Source: SVKR01 sp963649145
GTDB taxonomy: Bacteria; Bacillota; Clostridia; Oscillospirales; Oscillospiraceae
NCBI GenBank assembly: GCA_963649145.1
Contig: CAVJGI010000104.1
Coordinates: forward strand, 1-7,321
Direction of reading: 5' to 3'
DNA length: 7,321 nucleotides
The position numbers and the translations under genes are program-made. The notes beneath the pieces are model-generated. The model was not told the DNA's origin, searched no databases, and worked only from the letters and a program-made list of their open reading frames with translations. Below are positions 1 to 5,666 of this stretch, piece by piece (within the stretch, counting starts at the first letter, position 1; the number at the start of each line of letters is the position of its first letter).

Positions 1-1
1 C

Positions 2-94
2 CTTCAGGAGGTCGTGGACCTCATCAACCAGAGGCCGAGAAAAATCTTCGACTGGATGTCCCCAGCCGAACTCGCAGGGGTTGCACTTGGTTGA
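2..94 (+). CDS. IS30-family transposase, C-terminal fragment (cut by window edge)
   Basis: The frame opening at base 2 reads LQEVVDLINQRPRKIFDWMS and continues PAELAGVALG before a TGA stop at 92-94. The 'xxxLNxRPRKxxxWxxPxE' tail is the characteristic end of IS30-family DDE transposases, where this helix follows the last catalytic Glu. Only 30 residues are visible, so the catalytic DDE residues and the state of the gene cannot be judged; it may be intact to the left. The terminal inverted repeat of the element should lie within a few tens of bases after the stop, but its boundary cannot be placed without the left end. Family assignment is from motif recognition. The element sits immediately upstream of the TRAP operon on the same strand. 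Confidence 0.75.
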   Translation, partial: LQEVVDLINQRPRKIFDWMSPAELAGVALG

Positions 95-119
95 CTTTCT
101 GCCGCCTTTAAACTTCATC

Positions 120-135
120 TGACACAAAAATGTCA
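120..135. promoter_or_regulatory. 5-6-5 palindrome upstream of dctP (possible operator or IS-end sequence)
   Basis: TGACA-CAAAAA-TGTCA forms a perfect short dyad about 105 bases before the dctP start. It could be an operator. It could equally belong to the terminal region of the IS30-type element that ends just to the left. No partner sequence is visible to decide. Confidence 0.3.
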
Positions 136-176
136 CAACTTTCTGACGAAAAGGGGAAGATTTTCTGTTCATATTG

Positions 177-195
177 TGTTAATATTTCGTTAACA
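177..195. promoter_or_regulatory. TGTTAA-N7-TTAACA dyad in the dctP promoter region
   Basis: A perfect 6-7-6 palindrome (TGTTAA, TATTTCG, TTAACA) lies 45 bases before the dctP start in the only AT-rich patch of the region. It overlaps the best available -10-like hexamer, TAATAT at 180-185; no convincing -35 is seen 16-18 bases upstream, so a promoter here would need an activator or be weak. The half-sites resemble Rex-type TTGTTAA/TTAACAA halves, but the Rex consensus spacing is 4 bases rather than 7, so Rex is not claimed. A repressor or activator site for the transporter operon is the reasonable reading. Confidence 0.4.
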
Positions 196-240
196 ACCTC
201 GGCGGGTAAGCCGGGAGAATTTGAAAGAGAGGAAAAAAGA

Positions 241-1314
241 ATGAAGAACTGGAAAAAGACCCTTGCACTGGCCCTTGCGCTTGTCCTGTGTGTGAGCCTT
301 TTCGCCGCCTGCGGCGGCGGTGGCGGCAGCAACGGAGGCAGCGCCGACAAGAAGGATGACGGAAAGGTTTACCGCCTGTCCCTGTCCTTCCATGATTCCA
401 CGCAGGCGCACCGCACGGTCTACCTGCAGAAGTGGGCGGACGAGATCAAGGAGGCTACGAACGGCCGCGTTGAGATCACGGTCTACGCCGGCGGCACCAT
501 CGCTGCCATGGGCGACGCGCTCGACGCCGTGAAGCAGCGCACCTGCGACATGGCGATGGTCTACACCAACATCTTCGCCGGTCAGTTCCCGCTGACGGAC
601 GTCGTGTCTCTGCCGATGATCGGCATTACGAATGCCGTGCAGGCCACGAACGTTCTCTGGGACCTCTATGATTACAGCCCGGAGCTCCAGGCCGAGCTTT
701 CCGGATTCAAGGTCCTGAACCTGAACACGAACGCCAACAACGTAATCGGCTCAACCAAGCCGGTTTCCACGCTGGATGACATGAAGGGCCTGAAGGTCCG
801 CGTCTCCGCCGGTACCCCCGCCGACATGGCTGTCGCATGGGGCTCCACCCCGATGACCTTCGGACCGAGCGACATCTTCCAGTCCATCGAGAAGGGCGTT
901 ATCGACGCCTACATGCTCGACTTCCCCGGCGTTGACTCCTACGCCCTCTACGAGGTCACCCCGTACTACACCTCCATGCCGTTCTTCTGCTCTCCGTTCG
1001 CGCTGCTGATGAACCTTGAGAGCTGGAACGAGCTGCCTGAGGATCTTCAGAAGATCATTGACGAGCACAGCGGCCGCAGCTTCTCCATCGGCGCCGCGGA
1101 AGACGTGGATGCCAAGGACGCTGAGGGACGCGAGCTGGCGGTGACGAAGTACAACTCCACCATCATCGAGGTCGACGAGGCCGGTCTGGACACCTTCCGT
1201 CCCGCTGCGGAGCAGTATGTTGCTGACTGGGTGGAGACGTACACCACCGATTCCTTCGACGCACAGGCTTACCTTGACAAGACCATGGAGCTGGTCGAGA
1301 AGTACGCGTCCTAA
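241..1314 (+). CDS. dctP: TRAP transporter substrate-binding lipoprotein, DctP family
   Basis: This 357-residue protein is the extracytoplasmic solute receptor of a TRAP transporter, which hands an organic acid, usually a carboxylate, to the DctQM membrane subunits. The ATG at 241 is chosen over an upstream in-frame ATG (130) because it follows a GAGAGGAAAAAAGA ribosome site and begins a signal peptide: MKNWKK, a hydrophobic stretch to about residue 21, then lipobox LFAAC with the lipidated Cys at 24 and a Gly/Ser linker to about 34. The mature domain starts at VYRLSLSFHD. The GLKVRV segment supplies Arg187, corresponding to the conserved carboxylate-clamping Arg of the family (R147 in SiaP), and IFQSIEKGVIDA (212-223) is the usual hinge-region motif. 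Length fits the family. It is the first gene of the dctP-dctM-dctQ operon. Substrate cannot be read from sequence: dicarboxylate, sialate, keto acid and other acids are all possible. Confidence 0.95.
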   Translation: MKNWKKTLALALALVLCVSLFAACGGGGGSNGGSADKKDDGKVYRLSLSFHDSTQAHRTVYLQKWADEIKEATNGRVEITVYAGGTIAAMGDALDAVKQRTCDMAMVYTNIFAGQFPLTDVVSLPMIGITNAVQATNVLWDLYDYSPELQAELSGFKVLNLNTNANNVIGSTKPVSTLDDMKGLKVRVSAGTPADMAVAWGSTPMTFGPSDIFQSIEKGVIDAYMLDFPGVDSYALYEVTPYYTSMPFFCSPFALLMNLESWNELPEDLQKIIDEHSGRSFSIGAAEDVDAKDAEGRELAVTKYNSTIIEVDEAGLDTFRPAAEQYVADWVETYTTDSFDAQAYLDKTMELVEKYAS

Positions 1315-1365
1315 CGTTTTAACAGAAAAAGCACCAACCTTTTTCATAAGGATTTTCTCCCCTCT

Positions 1366-1427
1366 CTCTCCCGAATGACCCTGCGGAGGGCGTCGTCCCC
1401 CCGGCGCCCTTCCCGCAGGGGGGAGAG
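1366..1427 (+). promoter_or_regulatory. Large intercistronic hairpin between dctP and dctM
   Basis: In the 163-base gap, CCCTGCGG (1379-1386) pairs with CCGCAGGG (1413-1420), and AGGGCG (1387-1392) pairs with CGCCCT (1405-1410), with a 2-base bulge and a 12-base loop. An outer helix pairs CTCTCCC (1366-1372) with GGGAGAG (1421-1427). No T-run follows, so it does not look like an intrinsic terminator. A hairpin at this place in binding-protein-first transporter operons typically protects the upstream mRNA from 3' exonucleases, giving more receptor than permease. That role is inferred here. Confidence 0.6.
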
Positions 1428-1477
1428 TGAGCCTCTGAAATCACCAATACCGCTAAAAAAGAGAGGAAAATGCAATT

Positions 1478-2788
1478 ATGAGCTTGAATATGGTAGCCAT
1501 CCTCGGCATCGTCATTCTGCTTATCCTGATGTTCAACGGAATGAACATCGGCTGGGCGATGCTGTTGGTCGGCTTTTTCGGATACGCTTACGTCGTCAAC
1601 TTCAAGGCGGCGCTCGGCGTGCTGAGCACTGTTCCGATGACGCAGGCGTCCACTTACGCACTGACCGTTATCCCCCTGTTCATCCTGATGGGCAACTTTG
1701 CTTTCGCCTCAGGCGTCAGCAGCGGGCTTTATAACGCCTGCGACAAGCTGCTCTGCCGTCTGCCCGGCGGTCTTGCCTGCGCCACCGTCGGCGCCTGCGC
1801 CTGCTTCGGCGCCATCTGCGGCTCCGTTCAGGCTACCGCCGCCACCGTCGGCACCGTCTCCATCCCCGAAATGCGCAAGTACGGCTACAAGGATTCCCTG
1901 ACCTGCGGCACGATCTCCGTCGGCGGCACGATCGGCATTATGATCCCGCCCAGCTCCCCGATGATCATTTACGGTCTGCTCGCGATGGTCTCCATCGGCC
2001 GTCTGTTCTCCGCCGGTATCCTGCCCGGCATTCTGGAGTCCATCCTCGTCTGCGTGACGGTCTTCGTCCTGATCGCCATCAATCCGTCCCTCGCGCCGGG
2101 CCGCGTCCGCTATAAAGCGGCAGAGATCCTGCGCTCCCTCGTCGGTCTTATCCCGATGGTCATCCTCTTCGGCGTCGTGTTCATCGGCATGTTCACCGGC
2201 TGGTACACGATCAACGAGGCTGCCGCCGCCGGCGCTTTCGTCGCGATGCTGCTGATGATCGTCCTCAGGAAGTTCACATGGAAGGCGTTCTTCGCCGTGA
2301 TGAAGGACACCGTAAAGACCTCCGGCATGACTTACCTCATCCTCATCGGCGCGACCGTGTTCGGCAACTTCCTCACCATCACCAACATGCCGATGAGCCT
2401 TGCCAACCTCGTTATGACGCTGAACGTCAACCGCTGGGTCGTCTTCGGCGCGATCATCTTCATCTACTTCATCATGGGTATGCTGATGGACGCGCTGCCG
2501 ATGATGATGATGACCGTCCCCGTGTTCCTGCCCATCATGACCGAGCTCGGCTTTGATGCCACTTGGTTCGGCGTGATCATCATCCTCGTTATGCAGCTCG
2601 GTCTCATCACCCCGCCGGTCGGCACCAGCTGCTACGTTATCTCCGGTATCGCGCGAGACGTGCCGCTCGCACAGATATTCAAGGGCTCGCTGCCCTTCTG
2701 TATCCCGCTGTTTGTAACGATCATTATCCTCTGTTTCTTCCCGAATATCGCGCTGTGCATCCCCAACGCGGTCTACGGCGTCGGTTAA
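1478..2788 (+). CDS. dctM: TRAP transporter large permease, DctM family
   Basis: This 436-residue membrane protein is the Na+-coupled transport subunit of the TRAP system, the elevator-type subunit in solved SiaQM structures. It is hydrophobic throughout. Family signatures include IPLFILMGNFA (65-75), EMRKYGYKDSL (131-141), GIMIPPSSPMIIYG (153-166), GRLFSAGILPGIL (174-186) and the second-repeat counterpart LITPPVGTSCYVIS (376-389). The two PP-containing loops are the re-entrant, Na+/substrate-site elements of the two inverted repeats. Length is normal for the family (about 425-440). The ATG at 1478 has GAGAGG 11 bases upstream; an ATG at 1470 is out of frame and stops after three codons. Unusually, six Cys lie between residues 88 and 114. 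The stop codon TAA is embedded in the ribosome site of dctQ, indicating tight co-translation. Confidence 0.97.
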   Translation: MSLNMVAILGIVILLILMFNGMNIGWAMLLVGFFGYAYVVNFKAALGVLSTVPMTQASTYALTVIPLFILMGNFAFASGVSSGLYNACDKLLCRLPGGLACATVGACACFGAICGSVQATAATVGTVSIPEMRKYGYKDSLTCGTISVGGTIGIMIPPSSPMIIYGLLAMVSIGRLFSAGILPGILESILVCVTVFVLIAINPSLAPGRVRYKAAEILRSLVGLIPMVILFGVVFIGMFTGWYTINEAAAAGAFVAMLLMIVLRKFTWKAFFAVMKDTVKTSGMTYLILIGATVFGNFLTITNMPMSLANLVMTLNVNRWVVFGAIIFIYFIMGMLMDALPMMMMTVPVFLPIMTELGFDATWFGVIIILVMQLGLITPPVGTSCYVISGIARDVPLAQIFKGSLPFCIPLFVTIIILCFFPNIALCIPNAVYGVG

Positions 2789-2794
2789 GGAGGT
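2787..2794 (+). promoter_or_regulatory. Strong ribosome binding site fixing the dctQ start
   Basis: AAGGAGGT begins within the dctM stop codon and lies 7 bases before the ATG at 2802. An in-frame GTG at 2793 falls inside this site, so it is not the start. Confidence 0.85.
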
Positions 2795-2801
2795 GCCCGT
2801 T

Positions 2802-3332
2802 ATGCGTAAGATCGATCAAATCGAAAAGGTCATCAAGACGATCACCGGCGCGATCTCCAGCATCAGCTATGTCGGCTTCTTCTTCATCATGGCCATCACG
2901 GTCATTGACGTTATCATCCGCTACATCAGCGGAACCTCCATCCTTGGCGTTTACGAGATCGTGGAGCGCGTGATGATCTGCGCGGTGTTCGCCGCCTTTG
3001 CCTACACCCAGACCGAGCACGGTCACGTTATGATCTCGCTTGTCATCCGCCTGTTCCCGGTCAAGCTCAAGTGCGGTCTGATGGCGGTCAACAATCTGCT
3101 CTCCGCCGTCGCCTCCGTCCTCGTCGGCTACGCCGCGGCGAAGCAGGCCATCGTCGCCTACAACGCCCACTACACCACCGGCGTTCTGAAGATCACCATC
3201 TACCCCTTCTACTGGGTCGTCGTGGTTTCTATGGCAGCCCTCTGCGCGGCGTTCCTGCTCGACACGGTCCGCAATATCCTCGCCTTCGGCGACAAGGAGC
3301 TTGCCGACAAGATCGACAGCGAGTTCACCTGA
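2802..3332 (+). CDS. dctQ: TRAP transporter small permease, DctQ family
   Basis: This 176-residue protein is the small membrane subunit that scaffolds DctM and docks the binding protein. Four transmembrane segments are visible at about residues 19-41, 52-70, 91-113 and 132-154. Family motifs are ITVIDVIIRYISG (32-44, with the DxxxR pair D36/R40) followed by GVYEIVERVM (49-58), and EHGHVMISLVIRLFP (72-86). The length is typical (about 160-180). It starts 13 bases after the dctM stop under a strong ribosome site, so the two permease subunits should be made together. It is the last gene of the operon, ending 23 bases before the terminator stem. The order P-M-Q differs from the classical dctP-dctQ-dctM. 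Confidence 0.93.
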   Translation: MRKIDQIEKVIKTITGAISSISYVGFFFIMAITVIDVIIRYISGTSILGVYEIVERVMICAVFAAFAYTQTEHGHVMISLVIRLFPVKLKCGLMAVNNLLSAVASVLVGYAAAKQAIVAYNAHYTTGVLKITIYPFYWVVVVSMAALCAAFLLDTVRNILAFGDKELADKIDSEFT

Positions 3333-3355
3333 TACCATAAGCAAAAGTCTGTACG

Positions 3356-3390
3356 CCGACCGGCGCAAAATGCGCCGGTCGGTTTTTTTT
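3356..3390 (+). terminator. Intrinsic terminator of the TRAP operon
   Basis: CCGACCGGCGC (3356-3366), loop AAAAT, GCGCCGGTCGG (3372-3382) form a perfect 11-bp GC-rich stem followed at once by eight T (3383-3390). This is a textbook Rho-independent terminator and separates the transporter from the two-component genes. Confidence 0.95.
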
Positions 3391-3404
3391 GTTCAGAATG
3401 CCTC

Positions 3405-3433
3405 TTGTTTTGAGAGGCGAAATATGATAAAAT
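3405..3433 (+). promoter_or_regulatory. Candidate sigma-A promoter for the two-component genes
   Basis: TTGTTT (3405-3410) and TAAAAT (3428-3433) are separated by 17 bases, an optimal spacing, just after the TRAP terminator and about 70 bases before the regulator start. The -35 lies within the dyad GCCTCT-N7-AGAGGC (3400-3418), which could be an operator. Confidence 0.6.
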
Positions 3434-3452
3434 TCGATTAATTGCGCAGGAG

Positions 3453-3470
3453 GTTTTTCCAACGAAAAAC
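3453..3470 (+). promoter_or_regulatory. Leader palindrome GTTTTTC-CAAC-GAAAAAC
   Basis: A perfect 7-bp stem with a 4-base loop lies in the untranslated leader between the candidate promoter and the regulator start. It abuts a GGAGG (3449-3453) that has no suitable start codon at proper spacing. It may be a protein-binding dyad (autoregulation) or a leader hairpin; neither can be shown from sequence. Confidence 0.35.
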
Positions 3471-3504
3471 AGCAATTTTGACAAAAAGAAGAGGGGGAGA
3501 GAAT

Positions 3505-4194
3505 ATGAGAAGTATCATCATCTGCGACGATACCCCCGCCGTTCCGGTCAGTCTGCGCGGTTACTTTGAAGAGGACGGCTACGCGGTGCTTACGGCGACG
3601 AACGGGGCGGAGTGTCTGGCGCTGCTGCGCGGTTCAGACCCGGACCTTCTGATTCTGGACGTGATGCTGCCCGACGTGAACGGGCGGGACCTCTGTCTGG
3701 AGATCCGGAAAACGAGCGACGTGCCGATCCTGATGCTCTCCGCGAAGGGGGACGTCATCGACCGCATTTTAGGGCTCCAGACCGGCGCGGACGACTATGT
3801 GGCGAAGCCCTTTTCGCCCCACGAGGTGCTGCTGCGCGCCAAAAAGCTCATGCAGCGGCGGAGCGGCGTGCCGGTGAAAAAGCGCAAGCTTGAGCTCGCG
3901 GAGCTCACCTGCTACCCGGACAGCTTCGAGTGCTACGTCGCCGGGGAGGAGGTCAAGCTCTCCGCCAAGGAGTTCAAGTGCCTCTGCTACCTGCTCGCCC
4001 ACGCCGGGCAGGTCATCACGCGCGAGCACATCATCAACGACGTCTGGGGCTACGAATACGCCGGGGAGGTGCGCATGGTGGACACCGTGATCACCCGCCT
4101 GCGCCGCAAGCTGTTCCCGGACGCAAAGCGCAAGCTGCATTTCGACATCTCCACCATCTTCGGCGTGGGCTATAAATTAGAGGAAAAGCGATGA
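3505..4194 (+). CDS. OmpR/PhoB-family response regulator
   Basis: This 229-residue protein is a DNA-binding response regulator. The receiver domain (about 1-115) has the acidic pair D8/D9 (IIICDD), phospho-acceptor D52 in LLILDVMLPDVNG, switch Ser79 (LMLSAK) and K101 in GADDYVAKPF, so all catalytic positions are present. The C-terminal winged helix (about 127-227) shows VKLSAKEFKCLCYLLAHAGQ, the recognition-helix segment VDTVITRLRRKL and the closing GVGYKLEE typical of the OmpR class. The start at 3505 follows AGGGGGAG by 5 bases; upstream in-frame codons lack support. Its TGA overlaps the kinase ATG by 4 bases (ATGA), so it is translationally coupled to the kinase, its presumed phosphodonor. 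Target genes are unknown; the adjacent TRAP operon is a candidate by position only. Confidence 0.96.
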   Translation: MRSIIICDDTPAVPVSLRGYFEEDGYAVLTATNGAECLALLRGSDPDLLILDVMLPDVNGRDLCLEIRKTSDVPILMLSAKGDVIDRILGLQTGADDYVAKPFSPHEVLLRAKKLMQRRSGVPVKKRKLELAELTCYPDSFECYVAGEEVKLSAKEFKCLCYLLAHAGQVITREHIINDVWGYEYAGEVRMVDTVITRLRRKLFPDAKRKLHFDISTIFGVGYKLEEKR

Positions 4195-5429
4195 AAAAAC
4201 CGATGCACCCCGGCGTCATCGCCGCGATATTGACCTGCATCTATCTCGCCGGGCTCATCGGCGGACTTGTCATCATCACCTACATGCCCGGCGAGTGGAA
4301 GCGCGCGAGTCAGGAGTATTACGCCTCCCAGTGCGTCGCGGAATATGTCTCGAACGGCCGCGTCAGCAGCTGGCGCAACGGCGGCATGGCGGCGGTCATC
4401 TATGATGAGAACGGGAAGTTTGAAAACTTCTTCCGCATGAACGGCGACCAGTTTTCCATCAACTTCGTCCTCCAGACCGAGGACCGCATCGACGACGTTC
4501 TCGCCGGGAAGCGCCAGCTTTTCATCTTCCCCTTCGCGAAAAATCTCTCCAAGGTGGGCTACACGTCCTTCCTCTATATCGGACTCCCCATCCGGACGGA
4601 GGGGGAGATCACGGGCGCGTTCTTCTGGATCCGCGAGCTGCCCGACCTCGTGGAGACGGTGGTCGGCTACCTCGTCGTGTTCACGCTGTTTTTTCTCATC
4701 ACGGTCGGCTTCCTCGCCGGAACGCTGCGCGTCCAGCGACGCTATGAGGTGGCGCGGCTGCGGTATATCGACAATATCACGCACGAGATGAAGTCGCCCA
4801 TCTCGTCCATCCGCGCACTGACCGAGGCGCTCACGGACGGCAGAGACGGCACCGACGAGGCGGAACGCAATCTTTATTACGGGCTCATCATCGGCGAGGC
4901 GAACCGGCAGGAGCGCATGATACGCGACGCGCTGACCATCGCGAAGCTCCAGTCCGGCGCGATCAAGCCGAAGCTGCAGCTCGTCGCCGCGGAGGACATC
5001 ATCAATCCCCTTGCGCGCGAGCAGGAGGTGCTCTGCGAGCTCATCGGCGTCCGCTTCGCCGTGACGGACGGCGTCCGCGCGCTGACGGCGCTCTATACGG
5101 ACCCCGCGCTGCTCACACAGGTGATGAGCACGCTCTTCGCCAACGCGCGCAAGTTCGTCAGCGAGGGCGGCTGCGTGTCGCTCTCGGCGGAGACGCGCCA
5201 CGGTCGCGCCGTGCTCTGCATCGCCGACGACGGCGTCGGCATCCCGGCGGAGGACCTGCCGCTCGTGTTCGAGCGCTTCTATAAGGGGCGCGGCGGCAAC
5301 AACGACACCGGCAGCGGTCTCGGTCTCGCCATCGCCAAGGAGACCTGCACCGCCCTCGGCGAAAAGATCTGGATCGAAAGCGAAGAGGGAAGCGGCACGC
5401 GCGTGTTTTTCACGGTCATGCTGGCGTGA
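4191..5429 (+). CDS. Membrane sensor histidine kinase
   Basis: This 412-residue kinase autophosphorylates on His in response to an external or membrane cue and passes phosphate to the preceding regulator. Residues 9-31 form TM1, about 33-155 an extracytoplasmic sensor domain not recognised further, and about 156-180 TM2. No HAMP domain is evident: only about 18 residues separate TM2 from the H-box (IDNITHEMKSPISSIRAL, His198). The ATPase domain has the N-box LFANARKF (N318), G1 box DDGVGIP (D346, G348, G350), F-box VFERFYKG (359-366) and G2 box TGSGLGLAI (373-381), so the enzyme looks catalytically complete. It is translated with the regulator through an ATGA overlap. The sensor domain size fits small extracytoplasmic PAS/Cache-like folds, but this is a guess. 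No strong terminator follows immediately. Confidence 0.95.
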   Translation: MKKPMHPGVIAAILTCIYLAGLIGGLVIITYMPGEWKRASQEYYASQCVAEYVSNGRVSSWRNGGMAAVIYDENGKFENFFRMNGDQFSINFVLQTEDRIDDVLAGKRQLFIFPFAKNLSKVGYTSFLYIGLPIRTEGEITGAFFWIRELPDLVETVVGYLVVFTLFFLITVGFLAGTLRVQRRYEVARLRYIDNITHEMKSPISSIRALTEALTDGRDGTDEAERNLYYGLIIGEANRQERMIRDALTIAKLQSGAIKPKLQLVAAEDIINPLAREQEVLCELIGVRFAVTDGVRALTALYTDPALLTQVMSTLFANARKFVSEGGCVSLSAETRHGRAVLCIADDGVGIPAEDLPLVFERFYKGRGGNNDTGSGLGLAIAKETCTALGEKIWIESEEGSGTRVFFTVMLA

Positions 5430-5486
5430 GTCAAATGAGAGAACGCCGACGGCGTTGAATCATATCCATGCGCCGCAGGCGCACAA
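5430..5486. repeat. Two small hairpins after the kinase gene
   Basis: AACGCCG-A-CGGCGTT (5442-5456) and TGCGCC-GCA-GGCGCA (5469-5483) are perfect short palindromes between the kinase stop and the composite repeat. Neither has a T-run, so they are poor terminators. They may belong to the same mosaic of palindromic repeats as the element that starts at 5487. Confidence 0.55.
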
Positions 5487-5546
5487 TTTAAAGGCCTCCC
5501 TGTGCAAGGGAGGCTGTCAGCGCGCAGCGCTGACTGGAGGGTTGTA

Positions 5547-5570
5547 AGCTTCCGGAATATCCAAGCTTCC
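5547..5570 (+). repeat. 24-base inner module, left copy
   Basis: The segment AGCTTCCGGAATATCC plus AAGCTTCC matches the reverse complement of 5615-5638 at 20 of 24 positions, every difference being A versus G. AGCTTCC also occurs twice within the module. Confidence 0.6.
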
Positions 5571-5581
5571 GGCGATACTTC

Positions 5582-5608
5582 GTAGGGGTCGGCGTCCTCG
5601 ACGACCCG
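5582..5608 (+). repeat. REP-like unit: GTAG foot plus hairpin, copy 1
   Basis: GTAG (5582-5585) is followed immediately by GGGTCG (5586-5591), a 10-base loop region and CGACCC (5602-5607). The GTAG-plus-hairpin layout is that of REP sequences recognised by TnpA-REP (RAYT) enzymes. Family membership is inferred from layout only. Confidence 0.6.
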
Positions 5609-5614
5609 TTTGGT

Positions 5615-5638
5615 GGAAGCCCGGATATCCCGGAAGCC
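5615..5638 (-). repeat. 24-base inner module, inverted right copy
   Basis: This is the partner of 5547-5570. It lies between the two GTAG hairpin units, not outside them, so the element is not a simple nested palindrome. Confidence 0.6.
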
Positions 5639-5639
5639 G

Positions 5640-5666
5640 CGGGACGTCGAGGACGCCGTCCCCTAC
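5640..5666 (-). repeat. REP-like unit, copy 2, inverted relative to copy 1
   Basis: On the - strand this reads GTAG (5666-5663), then GGGACG, the same 10-base loop region and CGTCCC. It differs from copy 1 at 2 of 27 positions, and these two positions face each other in the stem (a T-A pair replaced by A-T), so pairing is conserved. Confidence 0.6.

Noticed and set aside
177..195. Rex operator
   Set aside because: The Rex consensus is TTGTTAANNNNTTAACAA with a 4-base spacer. Here the spacer is 7, so Rex binding is not supported.
130..240. N-terminal extension of DctP starting at an upstream ATG (130)
   Set aside because: It would place 37 residues before the signal peptide and disrupt lipoprotein export. 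The ATG at 241 has a proper ribosome site.
751..1347. 198-codon - strand frame opposite dctP
   Set aside because: It is a low-complexity, Val/Gly/Arg-rich shadow of a confidently identified receptor gene.
2724..3368. 214-codon - strand frame opposite dctQ and its terminator
   Set aside because: The translation is Asp/Gly/Val-rich without motifs, and it runs through the terminator hairpin of the real operon.
4170..5201. Long open frame (343 codons) on the - strand opposite the histidine kinase
   Set aside because: Its translation is Arg/Asp/His/Ala-rich with no recognisable domain, and it mirrors a kinase with all its catalytic motifs. It is a shadow of GC-rich third codon positions.
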